Shown piece after piece: positions 25,416 to 37,129 of a DNA stretch of 64,000 bases. The first letter of the stretch is position 1. Every line of letters starts with the position of its first letter. The position numbers were made by a program, and so were the translations under genes. Source of the stretch: Cyclospora cayetanensis (taxonomy: Eukaryota; Apicomplexa; Conoidasida; Eucoccidiorida; Eimeriidae); NCBI RefSeq assembly GCF_002999335.1, contig NW_020312072.1:49631-113630 (forward strand). Direction: 5' to 3'. The notes beneath the pieces were generated by a model, which was not told the origin of the DNA, did not search any database, and saw only the letters and a program-made list of their open reading frames with translations.

Positions 25416-28400
25416 TTATCCCGCACCTAGCCGCGAGGGTTCTGGCCGGCGGTACATGGAGGGGTTTGCAGAGGACCTGTCCCCGTGCGTGCCTCTCCTT
25501 GGGGCTCCCCCGTACGGGGAAGGGGCCTTCCAGGCCCCAAAAGATTTGGTGGCGTTGGGGTTGAGCCTCAGAGATGGGTGAGAGGAGGGCTGTTGGAGCA
25601 GACCGCCTACAGAGGCAAAGGAACCACTCGAATCGCTGTCTCCCTCATCTCCTCGGCTGCCCGCGTATAAAACCAATGCCACTTCTTCCAAGTACATGAT
25701 ATACGGCAGTACATATTTACAAAACAACCGGCGTCTATTCACCTCCAACGTCCTACAGCACAACAAAACAGAGTGAGTTCCGGACAGGCCCTGCATTCCC
25801 ACATAACGTACAAGATAAAAAACCCTCTCCCCCTTCACGCACAGAACCTCCTCACGCCCTGGAATCGGAAACCTATTAGGCATCGCCAGCAGACAGCCTA
25901 GGCCGAACTAGGGATTTACCGTGTGTAGAAAGCTCTTGACGTAAATGCCACGAACATGAAGGAGGTCACGGCTGTGACAAGCAAGCCAGCGTCTCTCTGC
26001 TCCGGAAGGAACAGAAAAGCGAACGAGAGGATTACGGCCACAAAGCAGGCAATACATGCCGTAACGAAGGTAGGGTCCCTCATAGCTAAGAAGACAGTCA
26101 TCTGCAGCAAAGCCACTTGAATTGGACCCGCAGGCCTTGGCGTCAGCACACTCGCCACTGATGAGGCATTTGGCGTAACCAGCATATGCAGCGATTGGTC
26201 AAACAGCGGAAACACCAGCCTGAAAAATGCAGAACACACAAAACACAGAATATGCAATCAGGCCATCTGATAATCGCAGGCCCAAAAGAGGGTACTGCTG
26301 AGCAGCACATGCAAAGTCATTATTGAAGGCAAAGTCGCCAAATTGCCCGCACGCATGCCTTCATAAATAAAAAAGCATGTAAAAGCAAACGCATCCGTCT
26401 GCTTTTAGAGGACGGTCTCCCTAATTGCCTTAGCTTGTGGGAAGCCAAGGGCGCACAGCGAACCCCTGGTGTGCACTGTACGTACACCCCGAGTAGAACC
26501 CTAAACCTCAGACGCACTGGATTGCGGAAGCAATGACAAGGAGTCTGCTGAAGACGTATCCATTTCCCTGGCTAAACTTATTCGAGTCGAAGAAGCATGT
26601 GTACCACCGTCCGCTGAAAAGGCCGGGGCTAAGAATGGGGAGCAGCACCAGTATCGTCAGCAAGGGTTGCAGCAACAGCCGTATACCCATCAGTACCAGG
26701 AACCCCGTGAAGCCGAGTGACGATCGCTAAAAACAATAAACACAGACGCCACACACAAACACAAATAAGAAAGCAGACAAAAGCACCCGCGTTGAGCAGT
26801 GCGTTCGTAAGCAGAGGAGCCCCGCAATAACACCCTCCCCATATCGCCCACATACATCTTATGCCCAAGCTCCCTCCCTGCACATCCGCTTATTTACCGG
26901 TACCTGTGTGCATCTGCTGTGCATGTGCAAAAAAAGCCTTTCCCTCCCGTCCATACAGCATGCCTCTTAAAATACCACATCCATCCCCGACCCCTAAAGT
27001 ACACCGTCTCCCTCCCTCCTTCCTGATTTGTGTGTGTGTATATGTGTGTAGATGTATGTATGTATGTGTGTGCATGTGTGTATGTATGTGTGTCTGTGTG
27101 TATGTATGTGTGTATGTTTACGTATGTATATGTATGTATGTGTATGTGTATGTATGTGTGTGCAGTCTGTCTCTCAGTCTTTCTCTCTCTCTCTCTCTAC
27201 CACAGTGCCACCAAAATTACCTCTAGCTCGGCGATGCTCCCTTCTCTGTCAGCAACAAATCCTTTAACTCGCATAAGCGCATGGGCGACAGCTCCGTAGG
27301 CAGTCGCAAGGAGCAAGGGGCCGGTAATACGCGCAAGGAATCGCATATTGAAAGCCGAGAGCCACTGGACATACCAGTGCTCTATTTTATCATCCCCAAA
27401 GAGGCCGAAGCTGCTCCTTACAGGCATTGCGACATGCACACGCCATGTCGCCTTCTGCATAACCTTTCGACGTCTCCTGCAATTATCTAAAGCCACATCT
27501 AACCACGCAACAAGCCGGGCGAGCCACCACGGCATCCGATCGTGCGCTTTCTGAACCAAGTGATACCGCAGGACGCGCGCTTGCCGGTGCTCCAGCGTCT
27601 GCCGTCTCCCAAACAAGCCATGCGTGATCTTCCTTGCCTGAGAGACACCAGTATCCCCCGCTGCTCCCAGTCCCTCTTGAATGTGATGCAACGCACGTCG
27701 AGCATGGTTCATGCCCGCGAACCGCTGAACTCCGTGCAGCGGCTTGCGGGAAGCTGCCGACACTGCCTCTTGCGCCTTCTCCAGAGGATCTTCCAGAGGC
27801 AAACGATCCCCATCCACCGTCTCAGACGACCCCGAAGCCACCTCCCCCTGCGTGATGTACAGCTGTTTACTCCGGGGGAAGCCGCGCGCACTCGTCGAGG
27901 CAGCAGCGGCAGCCGAACGACGACTCGACAGCGTAGTCCGCGAACGCAACGAGGAGGGGCCCCTCCACGCCTTCGCTTGCACCCTCCCCGCTTCCCCTTC
28001 CGGAGGCTCCCAGAGGTGCGCTGTAGCCTCGCTGTAGAGAAAGCCTGGTGGTCGTCTTCTCAAGGAGGCCCCTTGAGATCTCGCGACACCCCCACACCGG
28101 GAGGAGGGGCCCTCACCTTCAAGTGTACAGACACTCGCCAGGGAAGGGGAGGACATCGGGGAGGCCCCTTCTGAGCCTGGAGTTGAGGGAATGATGCTCT
28201 CTGACGGCATAGCCCCCCCCACACGCTTCTTCCCGTAACGACTCCTTAGAACACAACGTTTTAAAGGGTCCTGCAGACTTGCTGGAACCCCTCCTCCTCC
28301 CTCTTCCACACTGCTGCTGTCACCGTCACCATCCCCATCAACATTCCCACCGCCGCTCTCGCTGCTGTGTAGATACGATGATAAATCGCTGCTCGTATGA

Positions 28401-28660
28401 CTGCTGTCGCTGTCCTTCGGTAGAATTGGCTCCAACTCTGAGGGAGACCTCCCAAAAGAAACCCTCCGCCTGCGATGCTTGCGGGGCCCCCCCCGCCGCT
28501 TACGCGGAGGGGCCCCCCACGAGCAGCCTGCAGCTGCACACGCTTCACAGCAAAGAGGCGCTGCCTCTGCAGCCACACCACATCCGCTGCCGCTCCCGCA
28601 GTGGCTCCTTCGTCTCTCTGCATTACCGGACTCCTCAGAGAGAGACGCTTCATCACTCTG

Positions 28661-28715
<55 letters not shown>

Positions 28716-29551
28716 GGCTGCTGTCGTTGTTGCGGAGGCGAGGCGTTGCAGAACGGATGCAGCCGCAGGTCTACCTTCACAGCGCATGCATCGCAGATGC
28801 CTTGACAACAGCAAGCCCCCCCCCCTGCGTCTGCTGCTTCCCCCGACGATCTTTCGGCTCTCTGTTGAGTATCCCCCATGCTTATAGCCTTGGCGCGTCT
28901 TGTCGCCCGGATAAAGGCCGCAAAGAAGAGCCGAGGATGAATACGCAACCCCCCTCCTCCTTGAGGCGGGGAAGGCGGGGGGGGCCCACATGGGGGGCCC
29001 CCCTCCTCCTCGCAGCTCGGCATGCCGATAGAAACGGGAGGACGGCCACCGTCACTCTCCTCATTGAAGCCAGCGGCTGCTGCAACACCCTGTGCTACAG
29101 CAGCCGCTGTCTTCAAGGATCGCGAAGAGGGAGCTGCAGCCGCTAGGGGGCCCCTCTTGTGACAGCTACAGCTACATGCACAGAAAGCAGCCCCGAGACG
29201 CATGCCTGTACGTCTATGATACGTGTTTCTCCCGCTGCTGTCACTGCGACTGCCTCCGTCACTGCACTCACTGCCCCCCTCCAACGCGCCGCTGTAGCTG
29301 CCACTATTGCTAGCACTGCTAAGTCCGCCTCGACTGGGCACTGCTCGTCTGCTGCTGCTATCGCTGCTGCTTACTTCGCTGCCGCTATCGCTGCAGCCCC
29401 CCTGCTGGTAGTCACCTGCAGCCGCTGCTGCAGCTGCCCCTTTCCCGCCTGCCGCTGCTCGCTGCTGTTGCTCCCGCCGTGTCGTTCTCCTGAAGTGCTG
29501 CAGCTGCTGGAAAAACCAACGCCGATGGTACTGCATGATACCCTGGATGTA

Positions 29552-29583
<32 letters not shown>

Positions 29584-31438
29584 CCTGTTGCTGTTGCTCC
29601 TCCTTCTCCTCTTCGCACAGAGGCCCCTGTGGCTCTGAGGCACACGGCGGGAGGGGAGAAGCGCCATGAAGCGGCTCACTGGCCATTCGCTTGCTCTGCC
29701 CTTGTTGCTGTTGTTGGTGTTGTATCTGCTCTTGCTCTTGCCCTTGCTGTTGCTGTTGTTGCACCTGCTCGTGTTGCTGTTCATGTTGTTGTTGCTGCTG
29801 CTGGTGAAGCATCCCCTGTGGCCTCTGGCGGGCCGAGTTGAGTGGCGTTTGCATTGGACTGCTGCTCATGCTGCCAAAGGAGGGGCCCCCTTGCTGCATC
29901 TTTTGACCCCGCGGCACCTGCGGGAGAGAAAGCGCATGCGGCAGCTGATCCCCGCGTCTCTGTATTTCGGGAGCCTTAGCCGCGTTTTCCCCCTCCTTGC
30001 TGGAGACAGCGGGAGAGATCATTGCACTTAAAATGGCAGATCCTGGGGTAACAATGGCTTGCAGCGTGGGTGAGAAGGGGGGTGGCGAGATGCCGCTTGA
30101 CGCGCCAACATTTCGCGAGGAGGGCGTGGTGGTGCAGAGGGGGCCGTTCAAGTGCAGCGGTGCGTCCTCTTGCAGATGCGCTGCCTCCTTCTTAGTCCTT
30201 CTATCCAGATCACCCCATCGAGGAGAGACTCCTGGATCAAGGCGGGTATAGAGATCAGACACCTGCTGGCCCTTCATCACTGCCCTCCTGCCCTGACTCG
30301 AGTCGCCTCCCCCGTTGAGAGCGCCTCTGCTCCCCATGCTGCCAGTACTTGCTGGGGAAAAGAAGGCCCCCCGGAAGGGCCCCCCAACCCCCCGAATCTC
30401 CTTTCGCGGCGAAAGAAGACTCATTGGCGGATGAGGGCTATGACCTGCAGCGGCAGCACCAGATGCAGCGGAGGGTGTCGCGTTTCCACCCCCCTCGACC
30501 ACACCTCTGTCGCCGTCTCTTCCAGAAGCAGCCGCTGCAGCAGCCAGCATGCCAGGCCCTGAGGAGCCTAAGGAGCACACCACGTTCGCGTTAGGGGCCC
30601 CCTTGCCGCCCCCTCGGGGGCCCCTGCTGCTGCTGCCCCCCCCCCCTCCTCCCCCTCCCACCGCACCTGCAAATCCCTGGGTCCTTGCGCGCTGAGTGTC
30701 TCCCGAGACGCTGCGCACGAGGGACAGGCCGTCGGGGGGGCCCCCCCGAGGAGGGGCCCCCCCGGGGCCCCCCGGAGGCGCCACAACCCCGAATAGTGGA
30801 CAAAAGACAAGCCCGTCCAAGATAGACAGATCTGGAAACTGGTCTAAATGCTTCGCAGGATACTTCTTGTAACGCAGTATGAGGACTCCAAGCTCGTAGA
30901 TCGAAAAGTAAAACGCGGTCCCCATGAGCAGCTGCACTGCAAAAAGCCCAACATCTACCCAGTCTTCGTTGTTGCACCTTAAAGCGAGAGAAAGCGAGCA
31001 GATCGCAAGGCGGAGAACCACTCCAACTCCGAGCCCCATCACCGCAAACGCCACCAGCCACGCAAAAGGGTACCCCGTCAAGATGAAGTAATACGACATC
31101 AGCACTCCAGAAAGAAGCCCGACGGCCTCGTTTGTCAGCTGAAGATACATGGTGCAAGCCAGATTCACGATGAGCATGACTGGCATCATGTACGAGTCCA
31201 CGCTGTACTTACTGGTGCGGAACATCCGAATCACCACAAAACACGCCAACGCCACAACAAACAAAATGGAAGACGAAACAAGAGCCGCCATCGACAGACG
31301 CGGCTCGGCCTGCATTTGATCCATGGCAGTCGTGCAGACAAGCACATAAATGATCAGATCCATAAGCGCCACCACAACGGCAAAGTCCTCTGCCCGTAAA
31401 ACATATGCATGGCGAGAGAGCAGCCAACGCATTCGCAT
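25416..31438 (-). CDS. Large polytopic membrane protein with two TM bundles and a ~1,100-residue low-complexity insert, 4 exons
   Basis: Proposed exons are 27221-31438, 26608-26726 (or 26605-26726), 25920-26219 and 25416-25752. All are GT-AG and in phase, giving about 1,657 residues. Exon 1 opens with six hydrophobic helices in the first ~200 codons (for example LIIYVLVCTTAM, MLIVNLACTMYLQL, AFAVMGLGVGVVLRLAI). A very long Gly, Ser, Gln, Ala and Pro-rich region with poly-Gln runs follows. A second hydrophobic set starts near the end of exon 1 (RITGPLLLATAYGAVAHAL) and continues through exons 2 and 3 (LVLMGIRLLLQPLLTILVLL, ACIACFVAVILSFAFLFLP). Exon 4 begins TLEVNRRRLFCKYVLPYI. The 6TM-loop-6TM-tail layout recalls class III cyclases or cyclic-nucleotide phosphodiesterases of apicomplexans, but no catalytic motif is visible, so no function is assigned. 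The start is uncertain: 31438 is the first in-frame ATG. An upstream MGNSCVCC frame (from 31781) could be a 5' exon. Confidence 0.65.
27020..27200. repeat. TGTA/TG and CT microsatellite in intron 1 of the membrane protein gene
   Basis: About 130 bases of imperfect (TGTA)n/(TG)n on the + strand followed by a (CT)n run, ending about 20 bases from the exon 1 donor of the minus-strand gene. Read on the minus strand it is a CA/TACA-rich intron sequence. Confidence 0.9.
28663..28715. repeat. (CTG)n tract, about 17 units, coding poly-Gln on the minus strand
   Basis: An almost pure CTG run within exon 1 of the minus-strand membrane protein, giving an uninterrupted run of about 18 Gln in the low-complexity linker. 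Confidence 0.9.
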
Positions 31439-31530
31439 TTTGCTGCTGCAGCGGCTGCTGCTGATGAAGTCTCTCCCCCTGACACTCTTGCTGCTCCTCC
31501 AGCGGGAGGTCACCACCCCCACCACCCAGC

Positions 31531-31713
31531 ACCTGCTGCTGCTGCTTCTGCTGCTGCTGCTTCTGCTGCTGCTGCTTCTGCTGCTTCTGCTGCTGCTGCT
31601 CCTTGTGCTGCACCTGATGCTGCTTCTGCTGCTGCTGCTGCACCTGATGCTGCTGCACCTGCTGCTGCTGCACCTGCTGCTGCTGCTGCTGCTGCTGCAC
31701 CTGCTGCTGCTGT
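31531..31713. repeat. Long imperfect CTG/CAG tract at the 5' end of the membrane protein gene
   Basis: Roughly 180 bases of CTG triplets interrupted by CTT, CAC and GAT-containing units. On the minus strand it reads as poly-Gln with Lys, His and Val in one frame and as poly-Ala or poly-Ser in the others. All three frames are nearly open, so open-frame length is no evidence for coding here. Confidence 0.88.
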
Positions 31714-31781
31714 GTTATACAGCAAAAGCGACGCATCGGCGCACCCATTGGGGACAGACAACAGACACAAGAATTCCCCAA

Positions 31782-32982
31782 ACGCAGCAGCAGCAGCCGC
31801 GGCTGCTGCTGCCGTGTTCTTGCTCTTGTTGCAATCGCTCTTGCAAAGGTGCTCCCGCTCGCCTTACGCCTCCCCTAGAGCTGCTGCTCTGCTCACAACA
31901 GCTGGTGAACTCTTGAGCAGGAGGCCACGTGAGCTCGTCCCGCCAGAGATACACGTGCCAGCCACACGCGGCTCAGACGCAACAAAAGAGCAGCTAGGAA
32001 GAGGGGGGTTGCTCGTTGCCTGGCTGCAGAAGGCGTAATCGTGAAGGCCCACACGGCGTAGGGCGCGGTGTATAGGGGATGGGGCTTTGGGTGGAGTTTT
32101 TAGGCCTGTTGAGCAATCGCACTTTCCCTAGGCTTTACAATTACACCGAATACGAAGAGTCCTTTAGGGAAGACTTCTTGTTGCAGGAGGCGTGGCGGCC
32201 CTCCTCCTTCCCCCTGAGGCCGTCTCGGGTAGCAGGAGATCTCCGCGGCAGGAAGAGCGCAGATTGCAGCGGTGGCAGCCAAGACAATCCAGCTGCCCAT
32301 ATACTGCTTCATGCCATCTGACGAAGGAAAGGTTAGAGAAAGAAGAGGAAGAAACACAAATGGGAGTTGCCGGGAGCAGCGCAGTCTAGCAGTGGCAGCA
32401 GCGCACCAGCAGCCGCGAGATCAAGACGCTCAGGTAAGTCCAGAAAGAGAGGGCTTAGGGCTTGGGGTATAGGGTTTATGGTATAGCCTTTACGCTGGCC
32501 CCAAGGGGTGTAGATGAGGCACGAAGGTGTACTAAGCGGCCTGTGAGTCCTCGCTGTGGCGCTGTAGCTGGCAGCCGCAGCGGCTGCTGTGGCTGCTGTT
32601 GCGGTTGTTGCGCCCGAATAATGTTCCCTTGCTTCTTCTCGGTTGGAGGCAATGGGATTTTCTAGCGTTCTGCTCATGAATTTGTCTTCCTTCCACCCGA
32701 TTATTGCATGATCAGCCTCCTTCCCTTGCTGGAGCAGTCAGCCGTGGCCGCCCGCCCTTCCAGCAGGTGTATGGGGTGTAAAGGCACCAAGGGTAAGAAA
32801 AAGAGTCCGGGGAATTCGCGGGGTGCCTGGAGCCGAAGCCTCGAGATTTGGAGCCGAGACAGCACAGAAGTTTGTGCATTCGGAGAGGCCTCCTCGATCC
32901 CCAGGCCAAGGCGTTAGAGGAGGAGGGGCGCAGAAGGCATGGAAAACACTGGTAACCCTCTGAGCCCAAGGATCAGCGAAGC
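31782..32982. other. Divergent intergenic region between the membrane protein and SOD genes
   Basis: This should hold the two divergent promoters. It contains short frames on both strands but no convincing exon. Confidence 0.4.
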
Positions 32983-35293
32983 ATGCAGCCATTCGCTTCG
33001 GGAAGAGTGGGCCTGATATGCGCCTTGTGCCTTGTGGGAGGCGCGTGCGCGTTCTCGCACAGGCCGTGCAGCAATGGCAGCTGCAGCGGCATCAACGGCA
33101 GCGGCAATCTTCTCGGCGTCTTTGCGGCTTCTGCTGCTCCCGCGGGGACGCTGCCTTCAGTGGAGAAATTCTCTGTCACGCCATCCCTGAGCCTCAGCAG
33201 GAGGACTTCGTGCGTTGCCGCTGGCAGAAAACAGGCTGCTGCACTTTCTGAATCGCCAGATGAGGCAAGCTTGGATCTCCGACAGCTGGCGGCAGCAGCT
33301 GATCTGTCCGATGCCGAGACTGCTGCGCTCGAGGCCTTGCGCATGGCAAAGCCTTTTTCGCTTCCTCCTCCCCCCCTTCTGCAGCCGCGTGGGCAGCTGC
33401 TGTGGGGATTCATGAGTCTACAGCAGCTCGCATACCACTATGCAAGGCATCACGCAGGATACGTCAAGGCTCTCAACTGTACGTCCGCTCGCGTTTAGCC
33501 ATCAGGACGACCTGCAATGCCGACGTTTGACGCCGTTCAGCCCCCCTGCTGGCCACTTTCTCTGCGCTTTACAGCCTGGTCATGGATGGTGTCTACGTGT
33601 GTGTTTGGGGAGTGGTGGCATGCAGCATTCGCAGAGGAGAATCCAAAGCTCCATGGCATTTCGCTCGAAGGTGCGTGTGCAGCGCGAAACTATGTGGCCT
33701 ACTTTCAACGCGTTCAATATGGCCTTTTCAGAGAGGCTCAGGAAATTGATCGGGGGCCTGTGTTTGCTTGCTCGCGGCGGATCTTAGTGGTGGTGGTAGT
33801 TCCTTTGAGCAAAAAAGAAGTCTGCTGCTGGCTGCCCTTTGTTCTTGCTGCTTTTTGTAGAGGCGGTGCAGCTTCTTGGCTCTGACTCCCCTGGCTCCAA
33901 CGCTTGCGGCCAGCATTTCAATCACACCTTCTTCTTCGCCACGCTTCCTGGTGAAGCCCACGCGCAGAAACCCCTTCGGAAAACAGCCAAATTTCTTCAG
34001 AACAGCTTTGGTAGCCATGAGGCTTTTGAGCGAAAGTTCAAGACTGCCGCAACAGGTATGTGAGGGTTGGGGGGCCGAGGAGCACATGCAGTGGTGGCCA
34101 TCGTTTTGGGGGGGGAGGGGGGCATGGAAGTTTTCTGTGTTTCTGGGTGAGTGTCTGCATGAATGCGTATCTTTGTCTCTGTGTGCATGTAGGACAATGT
34201 GTATGCCCGCATGTTTTCATGTATGAATGTGTAAGTGTATGAATGTATGTATGACGACGCTATGCATGTCTACGTGTATGAATATATGTATGACGACTCT
34301 ATGTATGTATACGTGTACATTCGTATCCCTGTATGTATGTATATGTAGCTGCATGTGTGTGTGTGTATGTTTGTGTATGCGTGCATGTACGTATACGTGT
34401 ATGCCTTCATGTGTGGATGTATGCCTGGTTTGACATGTCTGTATGCCTATTCATCTATGGGACTTTACGGCGCGTGGTGGCGATGCCACGTCGCACAGCA
34501 TATCACTAGCCATCCTTGTTACTCATGGCGTGAACTGAAGAGCTTGCTTTCTAAGTGCTGCTTTCGAGAACTGAGATGTCTGTCTGCAGGCCACGTGGGA
34601 AGCGGGTGGGTTTGGCTAGCAGTTGGGATAGACGGCGGTGCGGAGATCGTTGAGACACACGATTGCATATCCCTCTTGTCTGAGCGGCCTGACCTCACCC
34701 CGCTCATCGTTATTGGTGAGTTCTTGTTGGGGTGTGGGGTTTCGGATTGAAGGGGGGCCCCACCAACTTAGTGTGCGCCATATATGACTTGTGATGTGTC
34801 TGGATCCACGATTTGACGGTCGGGCTTGTGGTTTGCAGACGTGTGGGAGCATGCGTATTACTTGGACTACAAAAATGCACGCGCTGCCTATGTGGACGGT
34901 GAGGAAATTCGCCTGTTTCTGCTCATGGCACACGCGTTCACTCGCACATTCGTCCTCTGTGGCAGCTGGGCAGCCGTCTCCCTCGCCTTTCAAGCTGTTG
35001 CAGCAGTGCAGCTGGACAATGTTTGAGAGTTACTTGGGTAGCCGTTTTCGCGCACAGCCTGCTGAACACTTCTTTACCTTCACCAACGCAGGGTCTCTGG
35101 GCGTATGAAGTACCACTGTTTTCCCGCATTTATTTACATATATTATCTTTTTGCGCGTATTTGTACGTGTGTTTATTTTTGTGCGTATTGTTTGTTGTAT
35201 ACATCTGCGCCTACAGGCTTCTTACGGGCCATAGATTGGGCTGTTGTGGAAAAACGCCTGGCTCAGGCGGAGAACCGGAGGCGCAGCGTGTGA
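32983..35293 (+). CDS. SOD: Iron superoxide dismutase with N-terminal signal peptide, 6 exons
   Basis: The enzyme converts superoxide to oxygen and hydrogen peroxide. Exons are 32983-33478, 33626-33670, 33861-34055, 34590-34715, 34839-34898 and 35217-35293, giving 332 residues; all five introns are phase 1. Residues 1-~23 form a hydrophobic signal peptide (GLICALCLVGGACAFS). About 115 residues of Ser/Ala-rich extension follow before the SOD domain, which starts at PFSLPPPPL. Metal ligands are visible: His in LAYHYARHHAGYVKALN, His in CGQHFNHTFFF, and Asp and His in DVWEHAYYLDYKNARAAYV. GHVGSGWVWLAVG is the family signature. Gln two residues after the Cys of NACGQ sits where iron-type enzymes carry their active-site Gln. 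The helix between the first and second ligands is divergent, and a FATLPGEAHAQ insertion replaces the usual W.S..P. Signal peptide plus extension suggests entry to the secretory route, possibly the apicoplast; a mitochondrial signal is an alternative. Confidence 0.93.
34236..34313. repeat. Two tandem copies of a 39-bp unit in SOD intron 3
   Basis: Copies 34236-34274 and 34275-34313 differ at four positions. They lie within a longer TGTA/TGCA-rich stretch (about 34140-34430) of the SOD intron 34056-34589. Likely length-polymorphic. Confidence 0.85.
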
Positions 35294-36544
35294 TTCACGT
35301 GTTTCCTTACACCTTGCCCTTTTTAGTCAGCCATATATTGAGGCATAAGTTTAAATGTCCCAGAACAAGGCGGGGCTTGCTGCAGATTTACATGTATAGG
35401 CATCGAGACTTTACAGATATACACGTACACCGAAAGGGGGACTTGGAGGTGTGTGTAGGAGTTTCGGCAGCCTGGATATCCATTTTCCGCTCTTTGTACA
35501 GAAGCAGTACACTCCTTTTTCGATTCACTGCTTTACCAGAAGGCATTTTACTGCATCTTCGTTATTAGCGGTGTAAAGTTGTGCAGTGCACGGCTTACCA
35601 CATGTGCAGCAGTCTGCATGATACGTTTTCAGCTGGGATGGTTACGTATGGGAGGGCAGGCTCTTTTCTCGTGTGGCTTCCATGCATTTCGGGAGCGGCC
35701 TTTACAGGGGGCAGTCCTTCCCTTATCGTGTATTCAGTCCTAATGCTTTTTGTGTAGATCTGCCAGGCTGTCCATAGGTGTCGTCTGCCAGGGCGAGTGT
35801 GCACTGCGTGGTATTATCGTGCCTTCCCCTCCACGCGCAGTAGCTGTTTCGGGTCCTTTATTCTTCTGTACGACCGCCTCCCAAGGCAGCACGAGGCGTG
35901 TTGTCTTTTGCACATGCCCCGCATGCAACCGCGCGTTTGTGTCGGGGCATGCCGGTAGAACATGATGGATGAGTGATATATTTATGTATATATATGTCGC
36001 AAGGTATGTGCATGTGCCTTGCGATTCTACCTGTATTTGTTCACACCTGCAGCCAAACGGGTTGCATGGTTTTTTCTGAGGGTACGAAATGCCATGTGCA
36101 CGAGGCGTGCGCATCGCGCTGCAGAAACATGGACCTTAGGCAGAGCTGTGCGGTGGGACGGCTACGACAACACGACATACATGTACACCTGAATTTGAGC
36201 TTCTATACGATAGTCTGCTACTCATTTGCAGGTGGCCAATCATGACGCCGCCATGCGCTGGAAATATTCGTTTCTGGGCTCTTTTCCTCTGGGGCTTTAG
36301 AGCCCATACTGTAGGCGTCATAGGATCTGTACCTTGTGGAGAGACCTAGTGGTCACTGTGTGTCGAAAATTCGAGGAAGGCGCTCGCTGCCATCTTGAGC
36401 GGGGTGTCAATGCAGTGCCGCACGAACCACTGCGCGGCTGTCATCCAGCAATCAGCGTGGGTGCTCGTTGATCAAAGTGACCCGCAAAGGAAGACTTACT
36501 AAGCAGCAGCGGTCAAATGCCGACTGGTTGCGAAAAGAGAAAGA
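35294..36544. other. 3' flank of SOD, no gene recognised
   Basis: Contains the SOD 3' untranslated region. The remaining frames (up to 124 codons on the minus strand at 35740-36114) show no family resemblance. Confidence 0.4.
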
Positions 36545-36617
36545 TGGACGACGAGGGTATCGATCCCTCTACCTCTCGCATGCTAAGCGAGCGCTCTACC
36601 ATTTGAGCTAGACGCCC
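36545..36617 (-). tRNA. trnA-AGC: tRNA-Ala, anticodon AGC
   Basis: Read on the minus strand from 36617, the acceptor arm GGGCGTC is followed by TA, then a GCTC/GAGC D stem. The anticodon stem CTCGC/GCGAG encloses the loop TTAGCAT, so the anticodon is AGC. A T stem GAGGG/CCCTC encloses a 7-nt loop, and the 3' acceptor strand is GTCGTCC with discriminator A. The G3:U70 wobble pair that identifies alanine tRNAs is present. Pair 6:67 is a U-U mismatch. No CCA is encoded, as usual in eukaryotes, and there is no intron. A T-rich run (TCTTTCTCTTTT) follows as a polymerase III stop. Confidence 0.95.
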
Positions 36618-37129
36618 TCGTCGGGGCCTCCCAGAGTATTCAGGACGTTAGGTGAAAGCATCTTGAAAGTTGCGCTTCTGCCTCAATTTTAAAATGAATT
36701 ATTTGTTGTTTTGAGCTGTGTTGTGCTTCATGGCGAGGCAGCGTCAACAGCGACTAGAGCCCTTGGCGCCGTATACTCACCCGCCTCCCTGCAGGAGCTG
36801 AGAACCTATGAGTTTTAGGCCCATGAAGAGTGCGACAGCGACTTCTGCATACTTTATGCGCATTTACGTGTACCTCTAGTGTTTGAGACACCACCCAATT
36901 AATTTATTCAGGCAGCTCGCTTTTCTGCGGCCTTTTCTCTGCGTGGACCTTGGGAATCGTGCGGCCGACAGGAAGCGCTGCACGTGCTCGCTGTCGCTGT
37001 ATATCTCCGCCCTTTTGGAGTATAATGGCGTGAGAATCTGAAGGATCGGGGAAGGCCCCCGACCCTCCCTCCCAGGATCTCTCGGCACGCGGTTCCCCCT
37101 CTTAACGCCGGCAGAGCCTGCCCGCAAAA
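36618..37129. other. Short intergenic region upstream of the helical protein gene
   Basis: A minus-strand frame here ends GRTIPKVHAEKRPQKSELPE followed by a stop near 36900, which has the look of a basic C-terminus, but no upstream exon could be linked. Otherwise promoter sequence for the + gene at 37130. Confidence 0.3.

Noticed and set aside
26490..26520. AACCCTAAACC, a telomere-like unit
   Set aside because: A single isolated copy; no array of the coccidian telomere repeat is present in the window.
26508..26726. A segment (GLFSGRWYTCF) resembling the pore-loop start of voltage-gated cation channels
   Set aside because: The phase-consistent donor lies at or just before this point, so WYTCF is probably intronic. 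No S4 Arg repeat or selectivity filter was found elsewhere in the gene.
27020..27200. Cys/Val/Tyr-rich + strand frames over the TG microsatellite
   Set aside because: These frames are produced by the (TGTA)n repeat and lie in an intron of the minus-strand gene.
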